From Betaproteobacteria bacterium (GTDB lineage: Bacteria > Pseudomonadota > Gammaproteobacteria > Burkholderiales > SG8-39), in assembly GCA_947478805.1 (NCBI GenBank), contig CANJXQ010000023.1, positions 1 to 37,271 on the forward strand: a DNA stretch of 37,271 nucleotides, given 5' to 3'. Each line of letters begins with the position of its first letter. Position 1 is the first letter of the stretch. The position numbers were made by a program, and so were the translations under genes. The notes beneath the pieces are model-generated. The model had not been told where the DNA came from. It did no database searches and was given only the letters and a program-made list of their open reading frames with translations. Below, piece by piece: positions 6,987-15,251 of the stretch.

Positions 6987-8492
6987 CTACTGCGAGTGGG
7001 TCTTGCCAGTATGGTGCGTGGCGCCATGCGCGGCGTGTCCCCCGTGCTGCACGGCGGGCGCGCCATCATGGGCCGCAGGGCGACGGCGCCCCATGGGTGC
7101 GAGCGACCCGGCGATCATCCCGAACAGCGCGGCAAACAGCCCGGCAAGCTGGGGCGGGCAGATGGCATCTGGCGCCAGGACTTCCATCCAGATCCAGGTG
7201 GACAGGCCGAGGAATATGGCAGCCAATGCGCCCACCTGGTTGGCATGCCGCCAGTACAGGCCGAAGGCCAACGGCACGAAGGCGGAGACCAGCGTGACCT
7301 TGTAGGCGTTCTCCACCATCTTGTAGATCGAAAGGTGCGAGTTGAGCGCGAATATCGTGACCATGATGGTGAAGCACACCACCACGATGCGCATGGTCAG
7401 GAGCAATTGCCGATCGTTCATGTTGCGGAATGCCGGCCGCAAAATGTTCTCGGTGAACGTGACTGACGGCGCGAGCAAGGTTGCGCTGGCGCAGCTCTTG
7501 ATCGCCGAAAGCAACGCGCCGAAAAACATGATCTGCGCAAAAAGCGGCGCGTGGGCGAGGATCATGTTGGGCAGGATGAACTGCGCCTGCTTGTCGCCGT
7601 CGATGAGTTTTTCCACCAGCGCCGGGTCGATCAGCGTGGCGGAGTAGGCGAGGAACATGGGAATGAAGGCGAACCCGAAATAGAGCACGCCGCCCAGCAC
7701 CGATGCGCGTCCTGCGGTTTTCTCGTCCTTGGCCGACGCAACGCGCTGGAAGACGTCTTGTTGCGGAATCGATCCAAGCATCATGGTGACGGCTGCCGCT
7801 GTGAAGGCAAGGATGCCGGCCAGGGTGGCTTCGGGAAAGAAATTGGAGAATTTCCCGGCGTCGATGGCGTGCGTGACCACGGTGCCTACGCCGCCGGCCA
7901 TCTGGCTGACATCCCAGCCAATGTAGAGCATGCCGATCACGATGATGATCATCTGGATGAAGTCGGTTATTGCAACAGACCACATGCCACCCCACACGGT
8001 GTAGAGCAGCACCGTGGAGGCGCCGATGATCATGCCGGCGGACGTCGATATCGCGCCCTCCGAGACCACGTTGAACACCAGTCCCAGCGCCGAGATCTGC
8101 GCCGCCACCCAGCCCAGATACGAGATGACGATGCAGATCGTGGTGAGGGCTTCCACTGCGCGGCCATACTTGTTGCGGTAAAAGTCTCCGATGGTCAGGA
8201 GCTTCATGCGGTACAGGGGGCGCGCGAAGAACAGGCCCACGAGGATCAGGCACATCGATGAGCCGAAAGGGTCGGCGATCACGCCGCCCAGCCCTTCGCG
8301 CAGGAATGTCGCCGGGATGCCCAGGACGGTCTCCGAGCCGAACCAGGTAGCGAACACGGTGGCCGTCACGATGTACATCGGCAGGCTGCGGCCGGCGAGC
8401 GCAAAGTCGCCCGTGTTCTTGACGCGCAGTGCCGCCCATATGCCGATGCCGACGGAAATGATCCAGTAGGTGACCACGAAACCCAGCAGCAT
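6987..8492 (-). CDS. Sodium:solute symporter (SSS family) with His-rich C-terminal tail
   Basis: 501 residues with about thirteen hydrophobic segments. SSS-family blocks are visible: FALAGRSLPMYIVTATVFATWFG near the N-terminus, YTVWGGMWSVAITDFIQMIII in the middle, and GSIPQQDVFQRVASAKDEKTA. Members import sugars, amino acids, organic acids or vitamins with Na+; this substrate is not assignable. The last ~30 residues after the final membrane segment are hydrophilic and contain seven His (AAHDG, QHGGHAAHGATHHTGKTH), which might bind metal. The start ATG is the complement of 8490-8492. It lies upstream of the binding-protein pair with a 110-bp gap, so cotranscription with them is possible but not shown. 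Confidence 0.85.
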   Translation of the reverse strand: MLLGFVVTYWIISVGIGIWAALRVKNTGDFALAGRSLPMYIVTATVFATWFGSETVLGIPATFLREGLGGVIADPFGSSMCLILVGLFFARPLYRMKLLTIGDFYRNKYGRAVEALTTICIVISYLGWVAAQISALGLVFNVVSEGAISTSAGMIIGASTVLLYTVWGGMWSVAITDFIQMIIIVIGMLYIGWDVSQMAGGVGTVVTHAIDAGKFSNFFPEATLAGILAFTAAAVTMMLGSIPQQDVFQRVASAKDEKTAGRASVLGGVLYFGFAFIPMFLAYSATLIDPALVEKLIDGDKQAQFILPNMILAHAPLFAQIMFFGALLSAIKSCASATLLAPSVTFTENILRPAFRNMNDRQLLLTMRIVVVCFTIMVTIFALNSHLSIYKMVENAYKVTLVSAFVPLAFGLYWRHANQVGALAAIFLGLSTWIWMEVLAPDAICPPQLAGLFAALFGMIAGSLAPMGRRRPAAHDGAPAVQHGGHAAHGATHHTGKTHSQ

Positions 8493-8553
8493 ATGGAGGC
8501 CCTTTCCGTCGATTGGGAGAGGGTTCGATTATAGCGAAGGGGCCCTCGCCAGA

Positions 8554-8625
8554 GCGCCATGAGCGCCTGCCAGGAGTGCGCCACGGGCGCTTGCCGGAAG
8601 CGCGCCATGGGCGATATCCACAAGC
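8554..8625. repeat. 24-bp degenerate tandem repeat, three copies
   Basis: GCGCC recurs at 8554, 8578 and 8602, exactly 24 bp apart, heading units of the type GCGCCATGAGCGCCTGCC. The third unit is more diverged in its second half. The array occupies the 146-bp gap between the ubiB stop and the symporter start. The unit is a codon multiple, but no gene with convincing signals covers it. Confidence 0.6.
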
Positions 8626-8638
8626 AACCCGCCGGCAA

Positions 8639-10210
8639 TCACCAGAACAGGAGCAGAACCGACTGCCAAAGCACCAGCAACGCGAGCAGTCCGGTGATGC
8701 CCAGCAAGAGCCGGTTGCGGCGCCGCTCGATCGCGGCAAGGCGCTCGATGGAATCCCGCAGTTGCCCCAGGCGGTCTTCGGCCAGCAATTGGTGCGCCAG
8801 CCGCGGCAACTGGGGCAGGAGCGACGCCCAGCGCGGCATCTCGCGCTTCAGGTTGCGTGCCAGGCCGCGCCAGCCGACTTGCTGGTTCATCCAGCGCTCC
8901 AGATACGGCTTGGCCGTTTTCCACAGGTCCAGTTCGGGGTCGAGGTCGCGACCCAGGCCTTCGATGTTGAGCAGGGTCTTCTGCAGCATCACCAACTGCG
9001 GCTGGATCTCCACCCCGAATCGGCGCGACGTCTGGAACAGGCGCAGCAGCACGTGGCCGAACTTGATCTCGCGCAGTGGCCGGTCGAAGATCGGCTCGCA
9101 CACGGCGCGGATGGCGGTCTCGAGTTCATCGACGCGCGTCTGCGGGGGCACCCAGCCCGACTCCAGGTGGACTTCGGCGACGCGCCGGTAGTCGCGATTG
9201 AAGAAGGCGAGGAAGTTCTGCGCCAGGTAACTCTGGTCGCGCTCATCGAGCGTGCCCATGATGCCGAAATCGAGGGCGATGTACTGGCCGCGGCGATCCT
9301 CGGCGCCCTCGGCACCGATGTCCACCAGGATGTTGCCCGGATGCATGTCGGCGTGAAAGAAGCCGTCTCGGAACACCTGCGTGAAGAAGATTTCCACGCC
9401 GGCTCGCGCAAGGGCAGGAATGTCCACGCCGGCCTCCCGCAATTTTGCGACCTGGCTGATGGGCAGGCCGTGCATGCGCTGCATGGTCATGACCGATGAC
9501 GAGCAATAGTCCCAATGAATTTCCGGCACTGCCAACAGCGGCGATGCGTCGAAATTACGCCGCAACTGGCTGGCGTTGGCCGCCTCGCGCATGAGGTCGA
9601 GTTCGTCCTGCAGGTGGCGGGCGAACTCGGCCACCACTTGGCGCGGTTTCAGCCGCCGCCCGTCGATCCACAGGCGTTCAACGAGGATGGCTGCCGTGTC
9701 CATGAGGGCGATGTCGCGCCGGATGGCCGGCTCGATCCCCGGTCGCAACACCTTGATGGCAACTTCAGCGCCGGCATCGTTGCCTTCGCGCAGCACGGCA
9801 AAGTGCACTTGCGCGATCGACGCGCTGGCGACGGGAACATCGTCGAACTGCGCGAACAATGCGTCGACGGGTTTGCCCAGGGTCAGTTCGATCTGTGCGC
9901 GGGCCAGCGCACCATCGAATGGAGGCACCTGGTCCTGCAGTTTGGCCAGTTCATCGGCAATGTCGAGGGGAAGCAGGTCGCGTCGCGTGGACAGCACCTG
10001 GCCGAATTTGACGAAGATCGGCCCGAGCGCCTCCAGCGCCTCGCGCAGGCGCACTGCGCGCGGCGCGGCAAAGCGATCGCCGCCATAGATCTGCCCGATG
10101 AAACGGAGCAGCGATGCCCAGCGGCCAACCCCGGCAGCCAGCACGTACTCATCCAGGCCGAAGCGCCAGGCGACGGAAAAAATGCGGAGCAGGCGAAAAA
10201 GGCTAGCCAA
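8639..10210 (-). CDS. ubiB: UbiB, ABC1-family atypical kinase/ATPase for ubiquinone biosynthesis
   Basis: 523 residues with every hallmark of UbiB/COQ8. The KxGQ motif is [10 protein letters not shown] (68-71), the Ala-rich loop replacing the P-loop is ASASIAQVH (about 128-136), and Lys153 is in VAIKVLRPG. The ELD helix is DELDL (about 202-206), the catalytic loop is HADMHPGN (286-293) and DFG is at 314-316. A C-terminal hydrophobic anchor ([23 protein letters not shown] region) places it on the inner membrane, where it supports the ubiquinone biosynthetic complex. The start is a TTG at 10210 with a weak ribosome site; no early ATG exists in frame. It follows ubiJ by 99 bp that contain a stem-loop. 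Confidence 0.95.
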   Translation of the reverse strand: MASLFRLLRIFSVAWRFGLDEYVLAAGVGRWASLLRFIGQIYGGDRFAAPRAVRLREALEALGPIFVKFGQVLSTRRDLLPLDIADELAKLQDQVPPFDGALARAQIELTLGKPVDALFAQFDDVPVASASIAQVHFAVLREGNDAGAEVAIKVLRPGIEPAIRRDIALMDTAAILVERLWIDGRRLKPRQVVAEFARHLQDELDLMREAANASQLRRNFDASPLLAVPEIHWDYCSSSVMTMQRMHGLPISQVAKLREAGVDIPALARAGVEIFFTQVFRDGFFHADMHPGNILVDIGAEGAEDRRGQYIALDFGIMGTLDERDQSYLAQNFLAFFNRDYRRVAEVHLESGWVPPQTRVDELETAIRAVCEPIFDRPLREIKFGHVLLRLFQTSRRFGVEIQPQLVMLQKTLLNIEGLGRDLDPELDLWKTAKPYLERWMNQQVGWRGLARNLKREMPRWASLLPQLPRLAHQLLAEDRLGQLRDSIERLAAIERRRNRLLLGITGLLALLVLWQSVLLLFW

Positions 10211-10261
10211 GTCGTGACCGGGTTGTTTGCAGGCGAGGGTGAGGCAAGAAATGTAACAGAT

Positions 10262-10300
10262 AAGGCCCGTAGCGCCGCCCAGGCGCCAGGTGCGGGCCTT
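10262..10300. other. Stem-loop between ubiJ and ubiB
   Basis: AAGGCCCG (10262-10269) pairs with CGGGCCTT (10293-10300), and a nested GCGCC/GGCGC pair lies inside. On the minus strand the stem is followed by a modestly T-rich stretch without a clean T-run. It could be a weak terminator or processing site that lowers ubiB relative to ubiJ. Confidence 0.5.
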
Positions 10301-10309
10301 GCGGGGATC

Positions 10310-10918
10310 TCAGCGCGTAGCGCGCGCTGCTTGGCGTTCGAGCGATGCGATGCGCGACTCCAGGTCTGTAACACGCGCGCTGGTCTTGCCCACATCGGCG
10401 GCGAACGGCGCGACAGCGTCTTGGCGCACGATCGTGGGGCGCTCGTCCGTCCAGTAGTCGGCGAAATTCTGCGCCAGGCGTTGCGCTGCTTCAGCCTGCC
10501 ATGCCATGACATCGCGCCCGGTGCGCACCATGCGGTGCGCGATCACATCGCCAACCACGCGCGACAGGTCCTCTTCGACGTCCCAGCGCAGGTCGCGGAA
10601 CAACTGTTGCGCGAGCTGCGCCAGATCGGCTGCACCGGTCAATTCGACGTCGCGCAGGGCAGTCGCGTCGCGCTGGATGAGGCGGGGCAAGGCTGAGGGT
10701 TTCAAGATCACCGTCAGGTCGGGGGAGCGGGCATCCGCGGGCTGTCTCGACGCCGCCTCTTCGAGCAGTCCATCCGGCCCGACTTGCAGCGGGAGATCCG
10801 GAAACGGCGGCATGCGCAAGGTGATCGTGCGGCCCGCAAATGCCTGCAGGCGGGTACGCGGCCATTCCTGCTGCTTCAAGACGTGATTGAGGCCGGAGAT
10901 CGCGGAGCGCTGCAGCAT
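10310..10918 (-). CDS. ubiJ: UbiJ, SCP2-domain ubiquinone biosynthesis accessory factor
   Basis: 202 residues. The N-terminus (LNHVLKQQEWPRTRLQAFAGRTITLRMPP) and SCP2 lipid-binding core (LTVILKPSALPRLIQRD, VELTGAADLAQLAQQLFRDLRWDVEEDLSRVVGD) match UbiJ. The C-terminal ADVGKTSARVTDLESRIASLERQA is a short coiled coil, also usual for the family. UbiJ binds quinone intermediates in the cytoplasmic Ubi complex together with UbiK. The ATG at 10918 lies only 6 bp after the stop of livF on the same strand, so its transcription probably comes at least partly from the Liv operon. In E. coli ubiJ follows ubiE directly; here ubiE is about 8.3 kb away. Confidence 0.9.
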   Translation of the reverse strand: MLQRSAISGLNHVLKQQEWPRTRLQAFAGRTITLRMPPFPDLPLQVGPDGLLEEAASRQPADARSPDLTVILKPSALPRLIQRDATALRDVELTGAADLAQLAQQLFRDLRWDVEEDLSRVVGDVIAHRMVRTGRDVMAWQAEAAQRLAQNFADYWTDERPTIVRQDAVAPFAADVGKTSARVTDLESRIASLERQAARATR

Positions 10919-10924
10919 CGGTTT

Positions 10925-11653
10925 CTAATGTGTTGCCTTGGCCTGGCCGAGGTAGTGTGCGATCACCGTCGGATCCTTGGCCAGAGTCTCGCTGTCACCC
11001 TCATGCACGACGCGGCCCTGCTCGATGACGTAGGCGCGGTCGGTGGAGTTGAGCGCCTGACGCGCGTTCTGTTCCACTAGCAGAATGGTGAGGCCTTCCG
11101 CATTCAGCGCGCGCAGTGCATCGAACACCTGCACCACGATGACAGGTGCGAGCCCGAGGCTGGGTTCGTCGAGCAGCAAGAGGCGCGGACCGCCCATCAG
11201 TGCGCGCCCGATCGCCAGCATCTGTTGCTGGCCGCCGCTGAGCGAGCCGGCGCGCTGCTCGCGTCGCTCGGCGAGGATGGGGAACAGGCTTTGGATGCGT
11301 TCCAGCGTGTAGGCAGACTTGCGTCCGGACAATGCCGTCGCACCCAGTTCCAGATTTTCGCGAACGCTGAGGTTGGCGAGGATCTGCCGGCCTTCCGGCA
11401 CCTGCAGGAGGCCCTTGCGCGACACGTTCCAGGGCGCCGTGCCCACCAGTTCCGCGCCGTTGAACTTGATCGATCCGCCGGTTGCCCGCACCACGCCGCT
11501 CAGGCAGTTCAGGAGCGTGGATTTGCCGGCGCCATTGGGTCCGATGAGCGCGACGAACTCGCCCTCGCTCACGCTCAGGGACACGCCCCGCAGCGCGTGA
11601 ATGCCGCTGTACGCTGCGGTAACGTTTTCGACGGAGAGCGTGGTGGTCGTCAT
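10925..11653 (-). CDS. livF: LivF-type branched-chain amino acid ABC transporter ATPase
   Basis: 242 residues from the ATG at 11653 (MTTTTLSVENVTAAYSG). Walker A is GPNGAGKST, the signature LSGGQQQMLAIGRAL, Walker B with D-loop LLLLDEPSLGLAP, and the switch His region is LLVEQNARQAL as in LivF, with Asn where many ABC proteins have His. One of two ATPases of a HAAT-family importer. The open frame extends upstream, but that part overlaps livG in another frame and lacks the core fold. It is the last liv gene and sits 6 bp before ubiJ. HAAT systems also carry aromatic acids, amides and urea, so the name does not fix the substrate. Confidence 0.92.
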   Translation of the reverse strand: MTTTTLSVENVTAAYSGIHALRGVSLSVSEGEFVALIGPNGAGKSTLLNCLSGVVRATGGSIKFNGAELVGTAPWNVSRKGLLQVPEGRQILANLSVRENLELGATALSGRKSAYTLERIQSLFPILAERREQRAGSLSGGQQQMLAIGRALMGGPRLLLLDEPSLGLAPVIVVQVFDALRALNAEGLTILLVEQNARQALNSTDRAYVIEQGRVVHEGDSETLAKDPTVIAHYLGQAKATH

Positions 11654-11672
11654 CGGATGGCTCGGTACATTT

Positions 11673-12428
11673 TCAGCTGCCCAGATATGCGGTGATGACG
11701 GCCGGGTCGTTGACGATCTGCTCGGGTGATCCGGATGCAATCATGCGGCCGCTGTCCAGCACGTACACGAAGTCGCAAAGGGTGGTGACGAAGCGCACGT
11801 TGTGCTCGATCAGCAGCACGCCCATGCCATTCCTGGCCAGGCCGCGAAAGATTTCCCCCAGTTCGCCCGCCTCGACGTCGTTCATGCCGGCAACGGGCTC
11901 GTCGAGCAGGATGAGCGCCGGGTCTGACGCGAGCGCGCGCATCATTTCGACACGGCGCTGATGTCCGTAGGCGAGCCCCCCCGCCTCCTGGTCGGCGAAT
12001 TTCGACATGCCGAATCGCTCGAGCAGCTTGTTTGCGCGATCGCGAAGCGCCGCCGTTTCACGCCGCGCGGAATGCAGCCCCAGGAGACTGGCCGGGGTGG
12101 TGGTCTTCTCGTTGCGATAGAAGCCGATCATGACGTTGTCGATGACGCTGGCTTCGGCAAGGAGCCGGATATTCTGGAATGTGCGCGATATGCCGGCGCG
12201 CGCCACCTTGTAGGCCGGGACTTCGGTGATGTCCTGCGCGCCGAAATGGATGCTTCCTTCGGAAACCGTGAGCACGCCGGTGATGAGGTTGATGAGCGTG
12301 GTCTTGCCGGCGCCATTGGGGCCGATCAGGCCGGTGACCTTTCCGGGCGGCACTTCCATGTTGACGTCCGACACCGCGGCAACACCGCCGAAGTGCTTGG
12401 ACACGCCCTTGATGACCAGCGCACTCAT
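11673..12428 (-). CDS. livG: LivG-type branched-chain amino acid ABC transporter ATPase
   Basis: 251 residues. Walker A is GPNGAGKTT and Walker B ILLDEPVAGMN. The signature reads AYGHQRRVEMMRAL, where LivG usually has SYGQQRR, so the invariant-looking Gln is His. The LivG-specific insert after the Q-loop (ISRTFQNIRLL ... VMIGFYRN) is present, as is the C-terminal DPAVITAYLGS. It pairs with LivF to energise LivM/LivH. Its start overlaps the livM stop by 4 bp, indicating coupled translation, and its stop lies 19 bp before livF. Confidence 0.92.
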   Translation of the reverse strand: MSALVIKGVSKHFGGVAAVSDVNMEVPPGKVTGLIGPNGAGKTTLINLITGVLTVSEGSIHFGAQDITEVPAYKVARAGISRTFQNIRLLAEASVIDNVMIGFYRNEKTTTPASLLGLHSARRETAALRDRANKLLERFGMSKFADQEAGGLAYGHQRRVEMMRALASDPALILLDEPVAGMNDVEAGELGEIFRGLARNGMGVLLIEHNVRFVTTLCDFVYVLDSGRMIASGSPEQIVNDPAVITAYLGS

Positions 12429-13297
12429 TGGCGTGACTCCGCAGCGGCCTTGGCCGCAAGTCTGCGGCGGCGAAGGTACAGCAGCCCGGTATCCACGATG
12501 CCGCGCGGCATGAAGGCGATGACCAGCATCATGATGACGCCATAAAGCGCATTGCGATAGTCGGCCAGCGGACGTGAAACCTCCGGCAGGATCAGCAGGA
12601 TGGCGGTGCCGACAATGGGGCCTGCAACCGAGCGCCGACCGCCCAGGACGACGTACGAAAGGGCGGCAACAATGAGCCCGAATCCATAGGTGTTCGGGAA
12701 CAGGGTGAATGTCTGGAAGGCTTCCAGACCGCCGAACAGGCCGGCGATTGCGCCGCTTAGTCCAAAGGCCAGAGACTGGTGGAACGTCACCGAGACGCCG
12801 AGGGAGCTGGCCACGGCTTCATCCTGTCGAATGGCTTCGAATGCGCGCCCGACGCGCGTGGCACCGATGGCCAGCAAGACGTAGATCGTGCACAGGAGCG
12901 CGAGCAGGTTCTCCTTGGTGCCGACCAGGATCGGAATGGCATTGAGGCCGATCGCGCCGCCGGTGAGGCTGTCGGAGAACAGTCCGACGGCGACAACAAT
13001 CTGCACGAAGGCCAGCGTTGCGATGGCCTGGAATACGCCGCGCAGGCGGGCCAGTGGAACGGATAGCAGCAGGCCCGTCAATGTTCCCAGGAGGGTTCCC
13101 GCCAGTATGGACAGCGGGTGCGGCCAGCCCAGTTTCGTCGTCAGGATTGCGGCACAGTAGGCGCCGATGGATGCGAGTCCCGCCGTTGCGACCGAAAATA
13201 CGCCGGCGCGCATGACCACCCACTGACTCAGCGCATACCCCGATCCGAGCAGGAACGTGTTGAACAGGTGGTGATAAACGGTGAAGAAGTCGCTCAT
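12425..13297 (-). CDS. livM: LivM-type branched-chain amino acid ABC transporter permease
   Basis: 290 residues with about eight to ten membrane segments. Family features: GYALSQWVVMRAGVFSVATAGLASIGAYCAAIL, LARLRGVFQAIATLAFVQIV, RVGRAFEAIRQDEAVASSLGVSV (the cytoplasmic EAA-like coupling loop) and NTYGFGLIVAALSYVVLGGRRSVAGPIVG. It lacks the long N-terminal extension of E. coli LivM and resembles the short form common in catabolic HAAT operons. It overlaps livG and livH by 4 bp at either end. Confidence 0.92.
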   Translation of the reverse strand: MSDFFTVYHHLFNTFLLGSGYALSQWVVMRAGVFSVATAGLASIGAYCAAILTTKLGWPHPLSILAGTLLGTLTGLLLSVPLARLRGVFQAIATLAFVQIVVAVGLFSDSLTGGAIGLNAIPILVGTKENLLALLCTIYVLLAIGATRVGRAFEAIRQDEAVASSLGVSVTFHQSLAFGLSGAIAGLFGGLEAFQTFTLFPNTYGFGLIVAALSYVVLGGRRSVAGPIVGTAILLILPEVSRPLADYRNALYGVIMMLVIAFMPRGIVDTGLLYLRRRRLAAKAAAESRQ

Positions 13298-14184
13298 CGC
13301 TCGGCCCTCATGGCCCCGGCGGTTTCCTTGCCGAACAGGCCGTACGGGCGCACTAGCAGGATGACGAAAAGCAACGAGAAGATGATGGCGTCGGTGAGGC
13401 CGGCAGGCAGGTAGGCTGCGGTCAGCGTTTGCAACATGCCCAGCAGCAAGCCCGCCACCATGGCGCCGGGAATGCTGCCCATGCCACCCAGCACGACAAC
13501 GACAAAGCCGCGCAGCAGGAATGGCTCTCCCATGGCGAACTGGATCGAGTTGAAGGATAGCCCGATCAGCACGCCTGCCGCGCCAGCCAATGCACCGGAC
13601 AGGAAGAAGGTCTGGTAATAGATGGTGTTCGGATTGACGCCGGAGAGTACCGACGCACGTTCATTCCCGGACACCGAGCGGATGCGCGTCCCCAAGGGGG
13701 TTCGGTACAGGTAGTAGGTGAGTATCAGCATGAGCAGGAGCGAGCAGACCAGCATGAACAGTTGCAACAGGGTTACCCGCAGCCCCGCGAATTCGAAAAT
13801 CTCAACCGGGAACGTTTCAAACGGGAAGCGAAGCACGTCGCTTCCGGACACGATTTGCGCAAAGGTGACGATGATCAACTCCGCACCTAGCGTCGAGATG
13901 ATCGCCCCGAATTCCGCCTCGCCAGACTTGCGCAGGCGCCGGAATGCCGTGACCTCGATCAAGATCGAGAGCAGTCCGCAGGCGAGTATCGCGAACACAA
14001 ATCCAAGCCATAGGGGCAAGCCGGCCAATACGGTGTACAGCGCGACGAATGCCCCCGTCATGAACACGGCGCCGTGCGCCAGGTTCATCAGGTGATGAAT
14101 ACCAAACACGAGGGTGAAGCCCAAGGCGAACAAGGCATAAACCCCGCCGACGACCAGGCCGTTCAGTAGTTGTTGTGCGAGCAT
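13294..14184 (-). CDS. livH: LivH-type branched-chain amino acid ABC transporter permease
   Basis: 296 residues. It opens with LLNGLVVGGVYALFALGFTLVFGIHHLMNLAHGAVFMTGAF, the LivH signature, and has GTRIRSVSGNERASVLSGVN as the coupling helix loop plus a GSIPGAMVAGLLLGMLQTL segment. It is first in the minus-strand order livH-livM-livG-livF. Its ATG at 14184 faces the iclR gene across a 194-bp divergent region with a strong promoter-operator candidate. The cognate binding protein is probably the one at 17310-18437. Confidence 0.93.
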   Translation of the reverse strand: MLAQQLLNGLVVGGVYALFALGFTLVFGIHHLMNLAHGAVFMTGAFVALYTVLAGLPLWLGFVFAILACGLLSILIEVTAFRRLRKSGEAEFGAIISTLGAELIIVTFAQIVSGSDVLRFPFETFPVEIFEFAGLRVTLLQLFMLVCSLLLMLILTYYLYRTPLGTRIRSVSGNERASVLSGVNPNTIYYQTFFLSGALAGAAGVLIGLSFNSIQFAMGEPFLLRGFVVVVLGGMGSIPGAMVAGLLLGMLQTLTAAYLPAGLTDAIIFSLLFVILLVRPYGLFGKETAGAMRAER

Positions 14185-14258
14185 GTCAGGTCCTGCCGCT
14201 CATGCGGCTGCGTTCACTTTCGACATGGGGGGGCTAGGAATCGCGAGAACTTATTCTT

Positions 14259-14286
14259 TTGTGCGCGGGTATTCTAATATTAAAAT
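14259..14286 (+). promoter_or_regulatory. Candidate iclR promoter overlapping the same operator
   Basis: On the plus strand TTGTGC (14259-14264) and TAAAAT (14281-14286, five of six matches to TATAAT) are 16 bp apart. The -10 box lies inside the inverted repeat of the liv promoter, so the regulator would also control its own gene. The -35 match is weak. Confidence 0.4.
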
Positions 14287-14302
14287 ACTGTTTTAAAGTC
14301 AA
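14274..14302 (-). promoter_or_regulatory. Candidate sigma70 promoter for livHMGF with an operator filling the spacer
   Basis: On the minus strand TTGACT (complement of 14297-14302) and TATTAG (complement of 14274-14279) are separated by exactly 17 bp. The 17-bp spacer is itself the inverted repeat TTAAAA-TACTG-TTTTAA (14280-14296). A regulator bound there would cover the space between the -35 and -10 elements, a classic repression layout. The box matches are by eye. Confidence 0.6.
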
Positions 14303-14378
14303 AATCTGGTGCCCTGCATGGACTGCGGGGGGCGTGCGCAGGCAAGCCGGTCACCAATCCTGGGATCGTCGTGAAATC

Positions 14379-15233
14379 ATGTCTCTGAAGACAAGCGAGC
14401 AAGTGTCGGTTGGGTCGGGTCGCGAGGGGGGAGCAGATGCGACTCCGTCCGCAACCCGCTCAAGGCGCCGCAATGGGGAATCTCCGCCCAGCACGGTGAA
14501 TGCGGTGGCTAGCGCACTCAAGATCCTGTTTCATCTGAGCGCCATCGATGCGCCGATCGGGGTGACGCCCTTGGCGCGGGTGCTCAACTTGAATACCAGC
14601 ACCTGCTTCAACATTCTCAAGACACTGGTGCGCGATAACCTGGTCGAATTCGACGAAAAGACCAAGGGGTACACCATCGGCATGGGTGTTGTGGATCTCG
14701 CCAAGGGCCTGTTCTCGCGCGACATCGATGTGTCGGCCGTGCGACCAATGATGGAACAGGTGGCGCAGAAGCACGGCGTTACCGTGTCGCTGTTGCGGCG
14801 GATCAAGGACAACCGGTCCATGATCGTCCAGCTGGCCGTGAGCGACGCTCCTGTTCGCATATCGCTCAGCGTGGGCCAGATCCTGCCCTTGTTGCTGGGT
14901 GCGCAGGGGCAGGTCATGGCGGCGTTTTCGGGCCTTGACGTCCAGGAGTTGCGCCGGCAGTTCGACTTGCTCAATTTCGGACGTCCGATCAGCTTTGACG
15001 CCTTCATGGCAAACGTCGAGGAAACGCGTCGTCGCGGCTGGTCAGTCGACGAGGGCTATATCGTTCGAGGAACGGTGTCGTTGTCCGTTCCCATCTTCGA
15101 TCGTGTTCGCCTGCCGATCTTCGCTTGTTCGGCCACCATGTTCAGCGGCCAATACGATGCCGACAATGCCGCACGAATCGCCCAGGACTTGCGCGCCATT
15201 GGCGACGCGATCGAGCGTCGCCTGAACGGCTGA
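14379..15233 (+). CDS. IclR-family transcriptional regulator
   Basis: 284 residues from the ATG at 14379; the frame is open upstream but those 40 residues precede the likely promoter region and have no domain. After a Ser/Arg-rich N-terminal stretch comes the IclR winged helix (VNAVASALKILFHLS ... GVTPLARVLNLNTSTCFNILKTLVRDNLVEFDEKTKGYTIG). The GAF-like effector domain follows, with RPMMEQVAQKHGVTVSLLRR and GYIVRGTVSLSVPIFDR. IclR proteins often regulate adjacent catabolic genes in response to a pathway metabolite. It is divergent from livH and convergent, with an 18-bp gap, with the duplicated-protein gene. Its usual target would be the palindrome at 14280-14296. Confidence 0.9.
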   Translation: MSLKTSEQVSVGSGREGGADATPSATRSRRRNGESPPSTVNAVASALKILFHLSAIDAPIGVTPLARVLNLNTSTCFNILKTLVRDNLVEFDEKTKGYTIGMGVVDLAKGLFSRDIDVSAVRPMMEQVAQKHGVTVSLLRRIKDNRSMIVQLAVSDAPVRISLSVGQILPLLLGAQGQVMAAFSGLDVQELRRQFDLLNFGRPISFDAFMANVEETRRRGWSVDEGYIVRGTVSLSVPIFDRVRLPIFACSATMFSGQYDADNAARIAQDLRAIGDAIERRLNG

Positions 15234-15251
15234 CATCCCACTGCCGACGCC

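Noticed and set aside
7066..8739. 557-codon minus-strand frame overlapping the symporter
   Set aside because: It is out of frame with the clear SSS symporter, reads as Arg/His/Pro-rich low-complexity protein and runs into ubiB.
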